64,000 bases of DNA from Zantedeschia hybrid cultivar (GCA_030544215.1 JARZZO010000003.1:32988379-33052378), one strand, 5' to 3'; positions 44,474 to 57,479 are shown, counted from the first letter of the stretch. The notes: generated from the sequence alone by a model not told the origin. Numbers and translations: made by a program.

Positions 44474-46051
44474 TGTTAGTATTTAGATGGTCTCAAAGCC
44501 AATCCGATACTATGTACTGATTCATATTATTAATAAATGGCAATAATTCATTGTATGTAATTAATTCGATCTATGTTTATCGTATCACGATGAAGTCCAT
44601 GAACATGTACAACAGTCTTCGGATTATGATGAGATCATAATTACGGGACCGAAGACTTATAAACACATGTTCTTAATTGTTCCTAGTCATAGGATATTTG
44701 ATATAGGACATCGAACATCCGGATATACTAGTATAGGTTACTTCAGCTCATATGATGAGGGTGACTGATCCTATAACTCACTTGTGTGGAGACACGATGC
44801 TGGACCTGTAGGTGCCCATTGGCGAATGAGCTCACTGAACTGATCCGACTATGAATCACTGGATGGTAAACACCTCACTGTTAACCAGCTCGATTCTTTT
44901 GTCACGGTTGCGTGGATGATCCTTGGACCTGAGACGCCAAAGATATCTTGTTGGTAGGTTTCTGAACTTTGACCTTGACTAACGAATTTCTAACCATGGG
45001 TTATCAATAAGTCAAGTGATCAGGTTCAAGGAAATGCCTTCGAAAGTAATTGTGTATTCAATACGGGATCATCCGCTCTCGGTAGTTTGAGAGAGAATGT
45101 TCCGGGAATGATGCGCATAAAGTCCTTGGCCAGGGTGGACTCTGTATTCGATAAGGAGTTATCGGATTCAGATTAGCGGCATCTGATTCAAGTGAATCGA
45201 CTGAATAGGGTTTAACAGTAAACCATACCCTAGGTCGATTCGAGAACATTGCACGGATGAAAGATTATATCCGCGCGCTAACCGATGACGGAAAGGTTCC
45301 AATAGAGGGTTGCGATAACCCCAGTGTCATCTAGGATCACGCGATGTTGCTTGGCATCCAAAGTAATCGGAAGTCCGTCCGAATTTATTGTGGGACATTA
45401 AATTCGGCTGATTAATTGAATATAAAGATATTAATTAATTCAGTGGGTCAGTAAAGGGTTACTGGGCTTAATGGGCTATTAACTAGACTGGTATTTGGGC
45501 CTAGAGGGTCACATGCAAATGATTTTCAAGTCGATGGATAATCCGACAGGATTTCAGATAAGTTTGGATTTTTACGAAAAACAGACTTATTATAAAAGAA
45601 CGGATACTATGTCGGGGGCCAGCAACCCTAACCTAGCCTTCGTTCTTTCTCTCTCTCTCCTCTCTACTGGGCGTGCAACACGAGGCAGCCATCTGGAGGC
45701 TCCGCTTCGATTCCCGACTGCTCTGCCTTCTGTCCGACGGGAGATTCCGAATCCGCATGTCGCGGCGGATTACGCGCAGCCAGATGGGATCCACGAACGC
45801 TGCATCCAGCAAGGAGGCGAGGACGATCCATCGCGAGGAGAACCGCGTGGATACCGCTAGAGGTCGGGCATCTGTGCGACTTGCGGCATCGCTCCGACGG
45901 AACCGGAAAATGAATGCGGATTCGAATCCGCGCAAGGTAAATCCGATTTACTCCGGTCTTGTTTTGTTGATCGAAACGGGATGGATCCGATCCCGAAATT
46001 AAATTTATTTCGCTGCATTTTCGGTCGAATCCCGACACAGCGATCCCAACA
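44474..46051 (+). repeat. 3' LTR of the copia element
   Basis: It runs from TGTTAGTATTTAG to GATCCCAACA; TATAAAA at 45591-45597. It matches 36700-38273. Confidence 0.92.
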
Positions 46052-46394
46052 TCTCTAGCACCACCTTCTCTCTTCCTTTCTCTGTTCATGGTGGAGTTTA
46101 GATCTAGACGAAGCTTGCAAAGTATAGAGGAGATCGAGACTACCACGGGGACTCATGTAGATATGTCTAGACGCCAGACGCTTGAACGGCTCGCGATCTC
46201 GAGGTCAACTACTCATTCGTCTTCAATTCAACGAGGGATTTTCATTCCTACGATGGTGAAGCTCCGATTTTTATATTTTATTTATTATTTTATTATGATC
46301 TAAATACTCTGAGAACTGATGCACGGATTTTAAGGAAAGAAATTAAATTTTTTATTTCCACTGCGCCATCGTTCTCCCCTTGTTGGATCTTACA
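46052..46394 (+). mobile_element. Old solo LTR, right part
   Basis: It continues the LTR interrupted at 36699 and ends GATCTTACA at 46394. The next five bases, AAAAT, differ by one from the GAAAT before 35444, fitting an aged target duplication. Confidence 0.7.
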
Positions 46395-46640
46395 AAAATT
46401 TCATTTAGGTTGTCAATGGGCCGGGCCCAGCCCGGCTCGACGGGAACCCAGCCCAGCCCGCAATTTAGCTTGGCCCGGCCCGGCCCGTAGCTTCTCTGTA
46501 AGGCTTGTGGGGCTCAACCTAGCCCGCCCTTGGCCCGTTTGATGTGTACTAGCATGGATAGGAAGTCATCCCAGCCGAAGGACCCTCCCTCAACATCCCC
46601 CCGCCTTCCTCTACCTGCTCGCCTTCCCCAACCCTCCCCA
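46395..46640. other. GC-rich spacer
   Basis: GGGCCGGGCCCAGCCCGG-like words at 46418-46500. No gene. Confidence 0.4.
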
Positions 46641-46679
46641 TATACCCTAGTGGTCGCCCGGTTGTCCTCCATCATCCAC

Positions 46680-47375
46680 AGGTTCAGTGCAGGCAGAGTT
46701 CTGCTTCGCCATCATGGTGCCGGTCTTCCATACGTACACCAAGGGATTGATGACGCCAGCCACCATGATGGGAGCCTTGTTCGGCTCTTCCAGCAATAGG
46801 TTTAGCAACGCTGTCACGACATTCTCCTACGTCGTCAGGTCAGTGCTATGGAGGAGCGGTACCAACGATGCGATCGCCCCTGGGCAGCCGCCGATTACCG
46901 CGTGGAAGTCCGACTGGTGCTTCACAAGAGCCTTAGCTTCACTGCGGCAGCTTACTTGGCCTCCACCGACAAGGGTGACTCCTCCAGGACCTCCACACAC
47001 GACCTTACCATGGCCTCCACGTTCTCAAGCATCGCCATCTCATATCTCCCCTGACGTGAGTGAAGGAAAGCCAACCAGCTCAGGCTCCCCCACTAGATCC
47101 GCACTATTGCAGCTTCCCTGCTTGTTGCTCCCCACACCCACTGACGCCAATTGTTGTAGCTCCCTGGAGATGTCGCTGTTGAAGCTGGACACATCGAAGA
47201 AGTCTTGGGAGAACTCCAACAGGTTGGCGGTGACACTAGAGCGGACTGCTTTGAGGAACCCATCTCTCCGATGAACTCGCACATGCGGAAATCCATGACC
47301 AAGTCGGTGAGGTTCTCGGAGACCACTGTCGACCTCGCGTTTGTCGGGATGGCACCACCATTGATGCCGTCGAAG
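46680..47375 (-). pseudogene. U-box/ARM-repeat E3 ubiquitin ligase pseudogene (PUB4-like)
   Basis: On the minus strand, pieces in different frames add up to a plant U-box protein. They are VVSENLTDLVMDFRMCEFIG, then after a frame change FSQDFFDVSSFNSDISRELQ, then in other frames GAIASLVPLLHS, TALLNLLLEEPNKAPIMVAG and VINPLVYVWKTGT. The last ones are armadillo repeats, which bind substrate in these ligases. The U-box itself is missing. Stops (one after HSTDLTT) and several frameshifts make it non-functional. There are no introns visible between the pieces, so it may be a retrocopy or a fragment carried by a transposon. The plus-strand frame 46687-47274 is its shadow. Confidence 0.6.
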
Positions 47376-47613
47376 GAGTGTGCCCTCTGCTGGGGCTAGA
47401 AGAGGTTGGAACGGAACGTGCACATGGAGCGGCTGGCCACTGGCAAAGGAAGCAGAGGATGGGTGGGTTGTGGGTCATTCTGAGGGCCATCGGTGATGGA
47501 TCTCGCGGGCTAGCAGGCTTGGCCTGTTGGTCGTTTCATGAGTATGGTTCCTCTCAGTAGAAAGTTGGAGGGGACTCCAGTAGTAACTAGTCATAAAACG
47601 TCATGTGTAAAGT

Positions 47614-48055
47614 TGATCCGCCGTTCGAGACGCATCCCATCCACTTAAATAATTTTTTCTTTGTTACCTATTCAGCAAGTTTCAAATACCACGCAAAGTA
47701 CTTAAATACTACGCAGAGCATTTAAATACTACCAAGAGAACAAAATTACCACCATAATTTACATGGGTGTATTTTTAATTATGGTGGTAATTATGTGCTC
47801 TTGGTAGTATTTAAGTGTTCTATGTTGTATTATGTTGAAATGTATTTTAAATTATGGTTGTAGTCTTGTGCTCTTTGTAGTATTTAAGTGTCATGTGTTG
47901 TATTTAAGTGCTCTTGGTAGTATTTAAATATTTTGCGTAGCATTTAAATGCTCTGCGTAGTATTTGGGTGCTTCGCGTAGTATTTGAAACCTGTTGAACC
48001 GGTAACAAGGAAAAAATTGTCAAAGTGGGTGGGATGCATCTCGAATGGAGGATCA
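47614..48055. mobile_element. Foldback element with internal GTAGTATTTAAATGCTC repeats
   Basis: The left end reads TGATCCGCCGTTCGAGACGC and the right end on the other strand TGATCCTCCATTCGAGATGC. Matching continues through CATCCCAYCCACTT, TTTTTTCYTTGTTACC and TTTCAAATACYACGC, to an AATTATGGTGGTAATT centre. The right arm holds at least five tandem units of about 17-18 bases (GCGTAGTATTTAAATGCTCT type). Non-coding. The right arm is longer than the left. Confidence 0.8.
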
Positions 48056-48199
48056 TCGAATATTAGATGTATTTATGGTTGGATTAATCAATGTGTTCAT
48101 GTGTTAATCTTTTATAGCTTATAATGAAAGTTTTGTGTGCGTGCAGTAAGTTATTTATGTAAATAAGGAATGTATTGTTATATTATCAAATAGTGATCC

Positions 48200-48825
48200 A
48201 ATATGGATAGGGGTGTTCACGGTTTTCTTTAGTTTGGTTTGAGTGAAAAACTTTAGAAATTAAACCAAACCGAAGTAGAGAGTCAAACCGAACCAAATCA
48301 AACCGTAAAAGTTTGAAACTGAACCGAAACAAACCGAAATAATTTGGTTTGATTCCGTTTGGTTTGTGTTTTGGGCCTTATAATGGGCCACTAGATTAAA
48401 TAATATATTTCAACATTATTTTTTAAAATTAGTCATTGAAAAAATATTATTTGAAAGTTACTTGAAGGTTTAAGTCTCGAAATGGACTATTATAATTAAA
48501 CATCCTATTTTATTAAGGACTCAACACCTTCTTTTGTACAAGATGACGATCTAAAAGGTATTATCTAAAAATAATTTAAAATTTTTATCTTATAATTTAC
48601 ATAAACTTATACTTAATCTAAGAATTTAATACTTATGTTATGCTCTTTTAACGTAATTTAGGTTGATTTGGTTTATGACCAAGAGAAACCAAATCAAATC
48701 AAAAATTTTAATTCGATTTGGTTTCAACCCAAACCGAGATTTTCAGAAGTTCAAATCAAACTGAATTGACTGGTTCGGTTTGGTTTTTCAATTTGAACTG
48801 AATAATGAACACCCCTAAATATGAA
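48200..48825. mobile_element. hAT-like MITE with TAGGGGTGTTCA ends
   Basis: The element (48208-48817) starts TAGGGGTGTTCACGG and ends GAACACCCCTA. AATATGGA before and AATATGAA after are an 8-bp target duplication with one change. The subterminal parts are rich in GGTTTGGTTT/AAACCAAACC words in opposite orientation, so the ends fold back. No transposase. The 610-bp length and ends fit the hAT superfamily. Confidence 0.8.
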
Positions 48826-51000
48826 TCCAATATCAACCTAGACCCAATCATTTTAAGATTGGACCAGCTAAAATAATTTCTAATACATTATCCACGAGTT
48901 ATTATTTTCTAATCAATGCAAACTTAGTCACCTAACCCAATGCACTTGTAGCTTATCTACCACCATTGCTAGTGTAGTTGCCCATTGCCATCCACTACCA
49001 CTATTATCACCACTTACTGTCGTTTTATGCCACATGTTACCATCCCTTACCACTACTTGCTATCCTATGTCGCTAGTTGTTGTAACCACCGATCGATCTA
49101 CTACTACTTTCATTAGCTAATATTGGGCCACTATCACCGCCGGCCACAATTGTCCACTATCGCGGTCACTGGGTCCCTGCCCCTTCGTATCATGAACTAG
49201 TAGCTATCATTTTCTTGTATGTATGAATAAATTACTGGTCTAAGTATTTCTGAACTTTATATTATTTAAATTAGAAGTACCACTAAACAAGTCATTGTGG
49301 TCTGTCCGAATTAACATGTTTTTGCCAAACACAATTATTGAATCTTACATAATATAAAATTGTCATAATTTTATTATAATTTCTTATAATGAAACTATAT
49401 GAAAAATTGACTCACTACTAAGTACCCATCAAAGTTATGAAAATATAAGGACTACATTTATGCACATTTGCATATTTTTAATATCCAGAATTAATAAAAA
49501 AGAAGAAATTGTCTTTAACCTTGACACGATAAAGCACCATAACAGCAAAAGCTTAGGCTAACTAGAAATCAATTCGATTAGTAGACATCATAATGACATC
49601 TTCATTTTTCATATCTTGCTCCGACATAGAGTTGTGAACCCTATAAGCTCTCTATAATAGTCTTGAATAGTGAAATGCCACTGGTGAAATTGTCTGAGCA
49701 TAAAGGTCAAAAGAAGCAGCATCATAACTTAAATCAAAGTTTGAATATGAATCACTGACATTTAAAATGACATCCATTCATAGAAAAAATGTGAAGTTGA
49801 GTTATTAAGAAAGGCAAATGTAAAATACAATTACAACCATGTGAGAAAAAGAAGCACATAGACCGTAATAGAATCAAGGTTAAGGTTTCATTATTCAAAA
49901 TAATACACCCACTATTTCACAAAGATTGTCCTATCTATTACAATTGCCTATTGCAACATCTTTCCCTTTGTTTTCTAAATATGACATACTAGTTACTCTT
50001 ATCCTTTTAGGGTACAAGGTATCACCCTCGCTTCTCTTTTTTGGTCATTGATCTAGGTCTTAAGAGTCCAAGCCCCATAAAGGCGAACCTGACTTCAAAC
50101 CCAACAAAAATTCCTAGAGAGTAGATATAGGTATAGTCATAACTATGATCTCTAGTAAATAAATTATAATAAATGAAATTTAAAATATAATGAAATCAAA
50201 GGCAAAGTAATAACTATTTTTCAAATTTGATAAATGTTGGCTGATCGTATATTTCACTATAGTTATATGATCTAGAATATCATTTCCGTTGGATCCTTTT
50301 GAATTCTTAGATACAAATGAAGATTAAAATAAAAATGATTTTTGGTAGACAAAACTATAATAATTTAGAGATAGGTATATGACCATAGTTGTGGTTTCTT
50401 TATGCAATTTATAATCAAATTTGTTAATCTTATGTGGATTATTCATCAAAAAAACTGTTAATACATGTAGCGGATATAAATATTATAATTTAAATAAAAG
50501 TACAATACAATCTTTAAAATAAATTCATAAGTAAATCATGTCTAAATATAAGTATAATATTAATCTTTTAAAAATAATAGCATGATCCATGGCTAATGAA
50601 TGTGCATTATTATTGATTCATATGTTTGAATTCTACATTTTATTATAGAAACCTTGACTTTTAGACTAGACATCCAAAATGGAAGCCTTGATTAAGAATA
50701 GGGAATCTTTATCTTTTCTTTCTTCAATACAATAGCTATGTATACAACAAGGTTCTCTTTTTATTCTTAGTAGCATATTCAAACTGTTATGATGCATTCA
50801 CCATGTTCACTTCTTTTGTAACATGAAATTCCCACTTGTAGTCTCATTACATGCATTGTAGATAACTTTCTCTAAATATAATTTTGCATAAGCTTTTGAG
50901 TCTCAAGTACTTCATCATCTAATTTATAACTTGAAGGGTATAAGTAAAAACCCTAGCTAAGTATTAATTGAACTCCTCACTCTTTTCCCAATGAACTACA
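48826..51000. other. AT-rich intergenic DNA
   Basis: 48930-49170 has a loose CCACTACCAC theme. No gene, RNA or defined repeat was recognised in the rest. Confidence 0.4.
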
Positions 51001-52647
51001 TGAAAGAAGTGGATGTCCTACAAGCCAATCATATATGTGATATGATGGGACTATTTCATGTATATTCTCATTCATAACTTATTAATAACTGATAATTTAT
51101 TCATTATATTTAATTAATTCATGAAAATGATGTATACATCATAAAGTCCATAAATTTATGCAATGAAGATCAAATCATAAGGAGATTATGATTATGCAAT
51201 CAAATATTCTTTATACTAAGTTCTAAATGTTCCTAGTCAAATGATATCTAAGAAAGACATCAAATTATATACTTTACACCTATTTATGTGATGAAGATGG
51301 TTGATTTCATAAACCATTAGTGTGGAGAGACTAAAGCTAAAATGTAGGTGCTCATCAGAAAATGAGTTTATTGAACTAATCTATTAAGGAATGCTTGAAT
51401 GGTCATTATACCTAGTTGTTTATCAAAATGTTCCTTATTGCAGTTGTGTAATTGATTCTTTGACCTAAGATACCAACCACACCTTATGTGTGAATTGATA
51501 GACTTTGACGCTTGACTTGTGGATCTTTAGTATAAGATTTAGTATACTCTTGGCTTTGGTCTTAGTTTGTTTCACACAAAAGTGATTGATTATTTAATAG
51601 GGAGATTATTCTCTCTCAGTAAAAATGAGAGAGAATGCCATATAGAGTCGTGCTTGTTTAAATCCCTAGTCAATGTGGAAAGTCTCACTAGAAAGGAGTT
51701 TCTAATAGGAGATTAGTGAGCAAATAACCTATCGGATCGGAAAGTGAAAGTTTGACAATACCACCAAACTCTAGATTTGACCAGTGGCATCATATAAATG
51801 GAAGATTAAAATAATTTGAGAACTATAGGTAGAAAAGTTTCAATCAAATCACAAATCCTTACTGTACGGGGGTTATAACATGTTGATTGAGTTAACCATC
51901 ATTTGTGAGTCAAAAGCGATTAATCATGTGATGATTAATTGATATGGAGTTAAATTTTTAACTTGAAATGACATTAAGAAATGTTCCAATATTTTTAAAA
52001 TACTTTTAAATAATATTAGAAGTAGTTTTGACATTGTTAGGCTCATTGCTAGTTCGATATTAGGCTAAAAAAAGTCACACATGCAAGAGTTATCAAAAAA
52101 ATGAAACTTGAAAGAGAAATAGAAAAGTCTGGGAGGGTTTTGGACGACTCGCTTGGAAACTCTATACATAGACTATGACAGGGAAATGTGGGCTGAGTAG
52201 TCTAGGTTTCCCCAATGCTAGCCATCCTTCCTCTCTCTCTCCTCCCTCTCTTCTAGCCATCTCTTTTGGGTGCCCCCTTTTGGTGGTTGGCACTTTGCTA
52301 TGTCTCCTTTCAACTAGTTCGTTCTTCGTCAAGACAGCTTCTGGAGATGTGTTCTTCTTTCGCAAAGTTTTTGACGCCTGTGGAATTATTCCGTGAAATG
52401 TGTCGAGGATCTCAATCTTCACTGAGAACTTGTGTGAATATTGCTAGACGTCGGACGCTTGTGCGGCTCTCAATCTATGATCATTTTTACATTGAATTTT
52501 GGAGATCCACGGTCTCTGCAAAGACAAAGATCAGAACTTTACTATGTAGTTCTTTTGTTTTGTTAAATCTGAACCAAACCAAGGCAAGGAAATCTGCTCT
52601 AAAATTTTAATTTTCGTTGTGCTTATGCAAACCTTGATTTCCTTACA
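51001..52647 (+). mobile_element. Old solo LTR of the copia family
   Basis: It begins TGAAAGAAGTGGATGTCC then CAAGCCAATC, and shares the landmarks CAAATCATAAGGAGATTATG, GTGTGGAGAGAC, GAGAGAGAATG and ..CTAGACGTCGGACGCTTG.. with the other copia LTRs here. It ends TTCCTTACA. CTACA before and CCACA after suggest an aged 5-bp duplication. It is strongly diverged and AT-enriched, so it is the oldest of the group. Confidence 0.7.
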
Positions 52648-53289
52648 CCACATGCATGGATCTTGATTACATAACTAAAAATGGATGAATACTATTATAT
52701 CTCCACTTTTGCCACCTTTCATTTAATCTTGTAGTTTTTATCAAATGTATTAATTATAAGAATAAATGTAAATAAGTAACCTTAACAAGAACCATCTCTA
52801 TTATTTGTGATTGACAAAAAGCATGATAAAAAATGACGCGGATGTGTCTTTTTCCCTGAAAGAAAGGACAAGTTCACAATCATCATCAGAAGTACTGCAC
52901 TCTGCCAACAGCAAATTTATATGGCAGGTCTGGGAGTTCCATCAAGTTGTGAAGAAATATTCAAGGGTACTTGTCTCATTATGCCCTGTGTGAGATTTGA
53001 TGGACAACAAGTATATGATCTCCTTGTTCTTTTCTCTCCCAAGTATATGATCCTGCAACCCTAGCTGCAAAACCAGGTAGGCAAAAGCCAAACAAGGTGC
53101 TTTCAGCACCACTGTTCTGGTAGGCATCCGAACAAAGGGAAACCGAAAAATGTTGTGAGGAAGAAGCATGTGCCGATGTGCCCATTCAAGCTCATTGCAA
53201 GCCCTACAGTGAAAAGGGCGTACACTGTTTTGGAATTTGCAAGATTGGACGTCGCTTGCATGAGGGTGGGCACCTCAGGTCAATCACAT
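52648..53289. other. Unassigned sequence
   Basis: Moderately GC-balanced with frames of 60-75 codons on both strands, none recognisable. Part of it could be a dead gene fragment. Confidence 0.3.
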
Positions 53290-53740
53290 GATGCAAATTT
53301 TAAAAAAAATAATTTTTTTTATAAAACTTTAAATATTAAAATAAGTCTTTTAGAGTTAATTTTATACTTGGAATTTTAATTTTTATCGTCCGATCTTGAC
53401 GATCAATCGGAGCCATCCGATCAAATATGTATAAAAATAAACATCTAAAAATACTGAAAAAATAGTAAAAAAAATATCAGATTAACCCTTAGAATTGATC
53501 TCGTCTTCTAAGATTTTAATTTTGATCTCCGAACGATCACATATTTGATTGGGTCGTTACGGTTAAATTTTTCGATCTGGTGAAAATTAAATTTCAAGAC
53601 GTAAGAAAATATCCTAGAGGGGGGTATTTGAATATTTTAAATTTTTAATATTTTTTATTTTTTATTTTACAATCGGAAGGGTGAGTTTTCTTTTGGGGTA
53701 TCTAAGTTAGATGCATTCCGGAACGCGTTATATCATCCAT
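53290..53740. repeat. Dispersed repeat, copy 1 (partner 57480-57960)
   Basis: Common words in the same order as the partner copy: AGATTTTAATTTTGATCTCC, then TTGATTGGG, then CTAAATTTTTCG / TTAAATTTTTCG, then AAAATTAAAT-TT-AAGACGT. The sequence also resembles the interior of the MITE at 10027. Probably a non-autonomous DNA element; borders are not certain. Confidence 0.55.
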
Positions 53741-54959
53741 AATATTATTTTGTTTCCTTTTTTTCTTTTTTATTGAAGGGTGGAGGGCATTAGAAAGGCT
53801 TAAAGTGTAAAGAGATTAATCTATAACCTACATTACTGAAATGAATCCACTGGCTCTTAGTCGTCCAGTTCAGATATACAAAGCCTTTCCTCCCATTTAA
53901 TAACCCGGTCAGCTGCGGCCCACTGGTTAGTTAATTTTGTCCAGCGAACCCAGCATTTCCTCCTGCATCCTTCAGGTCCAAAACGCATGCTTTGGCATAT
54001 ATCTTTCATATTTTAAGATATTTGTGTATAAATCAATATTAGTATATTATTATATTTTGATCATCAAAAAACATTTAGAAAGGACAAAACTATAAGGGAA
54101 ATATTAATAACAGCATGAGCATGTTAATTTGATTTCTCAATGGCAATTTAATTAACATGTTCACTATGGTGGGAACATTAATAATTCGTACTTCTTTGTA
54201 GAACTTGTTTTTGTGAAACTTAGTTATTAGATTTTGTTCCTAAGAATACAGAGTTCTCTTAAAAGGATAAGAACTTAAATAGTTATTACGATATTTTTAT
54301 TGTTAATTATCACTTTAAAAGTCCATTTCTTAATTCTACTAGAAATAAAGTTGCTATTTTGCTAAGATTATTTTTGAACATATATACAATTTTATTTTCT
54401 CAAAGTTAGCAACACATAAATATCTTGACGTAGATGCATAAATTGTATTATGTTTCTTATCATTTAGATAAGAATAAAAATCTTTTTAGGCAAAACTTCA
54501 TAAAAATGTATTACGTTTGTTGGGTCAAAGATTCGTCCAATCGGAATCAGACAGCTGAGACGCTCCAAATCACAAAGAAACTCCCCGTGCTCCTACAAGA
54601 CAGGCACCAGGTCAGAGGAGACCCCAATTGCGATCCGATGGAACCTCTTCCGATGCCTAAGTGTTTTACAGTGTTACAGTATTTGTCCATGACTACATAA
54701 TTAACTTTTAATTAATCTCACACAAGATATAGCACATCCAATGAGGATTTATTTTCTAAAAATAAATAATTTTGATTTCATAAAGCTTAGGATCCAATTA
54801 AAATTGGTCTTATTTGAAATTTTTAAAAAAGTTCATATTAACATACTTCTAAGATAATATCTAAAATGTCGTAACACATCAACATGTACAACTAACAATA
54901 TGAAATCATTATGAATTAATTTCTATACATCAATCCACCACATGGAACTATTCCGTACA
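53741..54959. other. AT-rich DNA, possibly the tail of an antisense copia leader
   Basis: No gene was recognised. An 88-codon frame at 54434 has no known motif. Confidence 0.35.
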
Positions 54960-57110
54960 CACCAAGTTTGATCACATCAAAGGGGGCGAAGCCCTCGTCT
55001 GCCGAACACAGATCGACCTGTGGGATCAAGTCGTGATGGGGGGTCATGGGGGGGAGGGGGGGAGAGTGCCCTCGTCGGCGTCCCTCCCCCCCATCCCCCC
55101 CCCCCCTCGGGCCGATGGTATACCTTATCTAACAAGGAATCGAGAAATTTATGTTGGACTGATAAGACATCTAGAGGGTTGGACGCTTATCTCATAAGAT
55201 GTCCAATCAATCTGATGTTTATTTAATTAATCAAATTAATTTGATTTTTGCATTAACATGGTAAAACATCCAATTGACTGGACATCTAAGTCATTAGGCA
55301 TCCATGCGACTAGATACATTTCTGTCTGAGAATAGAAACCTAGGGTGCGCATAGAACACTACTGCCGCCAGTGGAGGCCAGCTACGGAAGGGTTGCCACC
55401 GCCGACCAGCACCGTTGTCATCCCCTGGCATCCCTCCAAGGGATCCGAAACCTTGTTTAACTCATAAATCTAACAGAAAATCAAGAACATGTACAGAAAC
55501 TAAACATAATAATCTCAAAAGAACAGAAATGGATCAAAGCATAACTTGGCTCGGATACCACAGTAAGGATCACATAGGGAGAATGAACAAGGTATTACAG
55601 AATGATTATGCAGCAAAAATTAAAATTACCCCATGCTATCCTAATCCATTTCTGAGAACAAGGAGGAGGGAAGAACAATTCTTCACCTTACGTAAAGTCG
55701 AATCTACAACCAAAGCCTGATTCCATCTGAGTGATGTCGTTGGCCACACAGGTGCCCGGCCTCTAGTAGTATCCACATAGTTATCCTTTTAAGGGATTGT
55801 GCTCACTTCATCTCCGAAGGGATCTGCCTAATCCCTTGCCCTTCTTCTCGTTACAGGTACCTGCGAGATGCAAACGGTGCCTCAATCTATGCGAGAGTAG
55901 AGGTGAAAGAGGACGAAGAAGGGAGCTCCCTTCTCCAAGGGGGCTGGCCAGGTCTAGGGAAACCCTAGAGTTTGGTCCAGGATTCCCCTCAGACATATAT
56001 TTATATTAATCTCTATTGACTTTTTATAAAGGTCCTTGAGTTAATATAAATTTTTACTTAATATCCATCGACCGAAAACCTTGTGCGTGTGACCCTCTAT
56101 GCCGAAGTGCTAATTTAGTTTTTATCCCAATAAGCCTAGTAACCCCTTATTGACTTAAAGCAATTCATTTAATATCTTATATGAAATAATTATGTAAGCG
56201 ATTTATCATATCATGATAATCGATTAGGCTTTCAATCACGTTAGATGTCAAGCAACACCGTATGATCCTGAAAGATATTGAGGGTTCAACAACTCACTCA
56301 AAGAACATTTCCGTCACCAGTTATCATGTGACTATAATCCTTCGTTCGTACAATATTCTCGAGTCAACTTAAGGTATAATCAACTGTCAAACTCTAACCG
56401 GTCGACTTACTTGAATTAGATGATGTCGTATAATATTAGAAAATTCCTTTTTCAATGTAGTATCTGTCCTGGCAGGGGCTCTTGTACATCCCACCTACAT
56501 CATTCTCTCTCTAATTATCGAGAGCGAATGATCCCATATCGACAGTCAATTACTTTAGAAGGTATTCCACTGGATCAGATGACTTGATTGATTAGGACCT
56601 CATGGTTAGAGATTCATTAACTAAGGTCAAAGTCTAGAAGTTCACTGACAAGATGTCTTTAATATCTTGGGTCTAAGAACCAATCACGCAACTATGATAT
56701 TGGATCAAACTGGCTAACAGTCAGGTAAATAACTATCTAACGATTTAAGTTTGATCAGTTCAGTGAACTCATTCACTAATGAGCACCTACAAGTTTACCT
56801 TAGTGTCTCTACACGGATAACTATGAGACCAATCACATTCATCATATGAGTAGGAGTAACTTGTACTAGTCTCACCGGATATTTGATGTCTTTTTCAAAT
56901 ATCCTCTCACTAGGAACAAATAAGAATATGCATTCATAGGTTGTCAGTCTCATTATTATGATCTCATCATAATCTGATTTGTTCCATACATTCACGGATT
57001 TCACTATAAAATAGATATCAAAGAAGTAATTTACACATAATAATTATCATTAAATAATAAATAACTAAATAAGTATCTAATTGGCTTATAGGGGATACAT
57101 AATACTAACA
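54960..57110 (-). mobile_element. Truncated copia element: LTR, primer site and leader, antisense
   Basis: On the minus strand the LTR starts TGTTAGTATTATG at 57110 and ends near 55562. TGGTATCCGAGCC (55560 down to 55548), a tRNA-Met type primer site, follows. Leader sequence with GC-rich patches continues to about 54960. LTR landmarks match the family at 36700 (CTATAAGCCAATTAG, GATTATGATGAGATCATAAT, GAGAGAGAATGATG). No gag or pol follows, so the element was cut in its leader. Frames at 55415-56009 belong to this LTR/leader and are not genes. Confidence 0.75.
55036..55106. repeat. Opposed G and C runs
   Basis: G-runs (GGGGGG..GGGGGGGAGGGGGGG) at 55036-55062 face C-runs (CCCCCCC..CCCCCCCCCCC) at 55085-55106. 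They could form a hairpin, or quadruplexes on either strand. Confidence 0.75.
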
Positions 57111-57479
57111 CAATGAATAGCTACGATTGAGTTTCACTATTAGACGCAATCAAATAGTGAAAATTAAGCTTCAAAAAATGAAAATAACTCTAGTGAATAT
57201 TTATAAATTTATGATATTTTTTATTTTTTAAAAACATGAGGGCTAGATCAAAACAGTATGTACTGTTTTATCCCATGCATTGTAGTAAATCACATAGCAA
57301 CATACATATATGGTGGTACAGTATGGATCGCTATAATGTGTGTGAGACTTGTGCCCGTCCAAGACAGCCACCCGAGATCATCCAAAATGCATCTATGTGC
57401 GATGCGCATTGGGATGTATTTAATCCCTTTCTATATATAAGGAAAAGATTCAACACACTCTGAGGCACATCTAAGTTAA
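57111..57479. other. Non-coding spacer
   Basis: Short frames only; nothing recognised. Confidence 0.35.

Larger units (their letters stand above)
36700..46051 (+). mobile_element. Ty1/copia retrotransposon, full length, defective
   Basis: The element is 9352 bp and starts TGTTAG. TCTCT at 36695-36699 is repeated exactly at 46052-46056 as target duplication. LTRs of 1574 and 1578 bp differ by about 9 positions in the first 160 (hand count), clearly older than the Tat element. Order gag, protease, integrase, RT, RNase H is the copia order. At least 13 in-frame stops and two frameshifts occur. It sits inside an older LTR of a related family. Confidence 0.93.

Noticed and set aside
46687..47274. 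195-codon plus-strand frame
   Set aside because: It is the antisense shadow of the U-box/ARM pseudogene, whose minus-strand pieces are recognisable.
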